Shown here: piece by piece, positions 52,352 through 52,500 of the stretch
Numbering within the stretch: position 1 is the stretch's first letter
Layout: every line of letters begins with the position of its first letter
Notes under the pieces: generated by a model
Databases searched by the model: none
What the model was told of the DNA's origin: nothing
The model's input: only the letters and a program-made list of their open reading frames with translations
Translations under genes and position numbers: made by a program
Assembly (NCBI GenBank): GCA_012295275.1
Contig: CM022673.1
Location: 20,917,913 to 20,970,412, forward strand
Length of the DNA: 52,500 bases
Origin: Chrysomallon squamiferum
Taxonomy: Eukaryota; Mollusca; Gastropoda; Neomphalida; Peltospiridae
Reading direction: 5' to 3'

Positions 52352-52500
52352 CTAGGAAAACAAAAACTTTAAGTATATACAAGCATTAATTATGTATTGT
52401 GATCAACTATTTAGTTTTATTATTTAGACATGGCTGTCAGCTTTAGGAAATTACAAACATCTTTCAAGCAACAGTCATCTGAAACCATGTCAGGAACTTA

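Overview
The window is AT-rich metazoan nuclear DNA. Genes are split by GT-AG introns of about 0.1 to 4 kb, and microsatellites such as (CA)n, (ATT)n, (CT)n and (TTTA)n are abundant. The animal is probably a spiralian (lophotrochozoan), most likely a mollusc. This rests on general gene style and on a divergent TALE-class homeobox gene that resembles the spiralian-specific SPILE class. Species cannot be read from the sequence. All exon models below were built by hand from splice signals and reading-frame continuity.

Layout from left to right. (1) 1-4406: repeats plus a small single-exon minus-strand gene (1176-1490) for a secreted basic peptide, with a TATA box. (2) 4409-9899, plus strand: a 12-exon gene joining a secreted kelch beta-propeller to a cytochrome b561 ferric-reductase-like membrane domain. 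One of its introns holds a decaying tandem array of an exon end with its splice donor, and another holds a short hAT-like MITE. (3) 10281-12526, minus strand, convergent with the former: a 3-exon secreted GHL10/DUF187 glycoside hydrolase-like gene of bacterial type. (4) 14149-29843, plus strand: a complete 24-exon CTR9 gene (PAF1 complex). (5) 22175-24214, minus strand, inside one CTR9 intron: a 4-exon TALE homeobox gene. (6) 36671-41942, plus strand: a complete TRAF6 gene with RING, TRAF zinc fingers, coiled coil and MATH domain, probably preceded by a non-coding exon near 32.7 kb. (7) 47924-52351, minus strand: the 3' end of an ACSS3-like acyl-CoA synthetase gene, with two homologous, phase-compatible terminal exons 2.7 kb apart. 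The rest of that gene lies beyond the right edge.

The genes do not form one pathway. CTR9 is a housekeeping transcription factor, TRAF6 is an innate-immune signalling adaptor, and ACSS3 is a metabolic enzyme. The most unusual items are the kelch-b561 fusion, the intron-containing bacterial-type GHL10 hydrolase, the nested fast-evolving homeobox gene, the duplicated ACSS3 last exons and the repeated splice-donor array.
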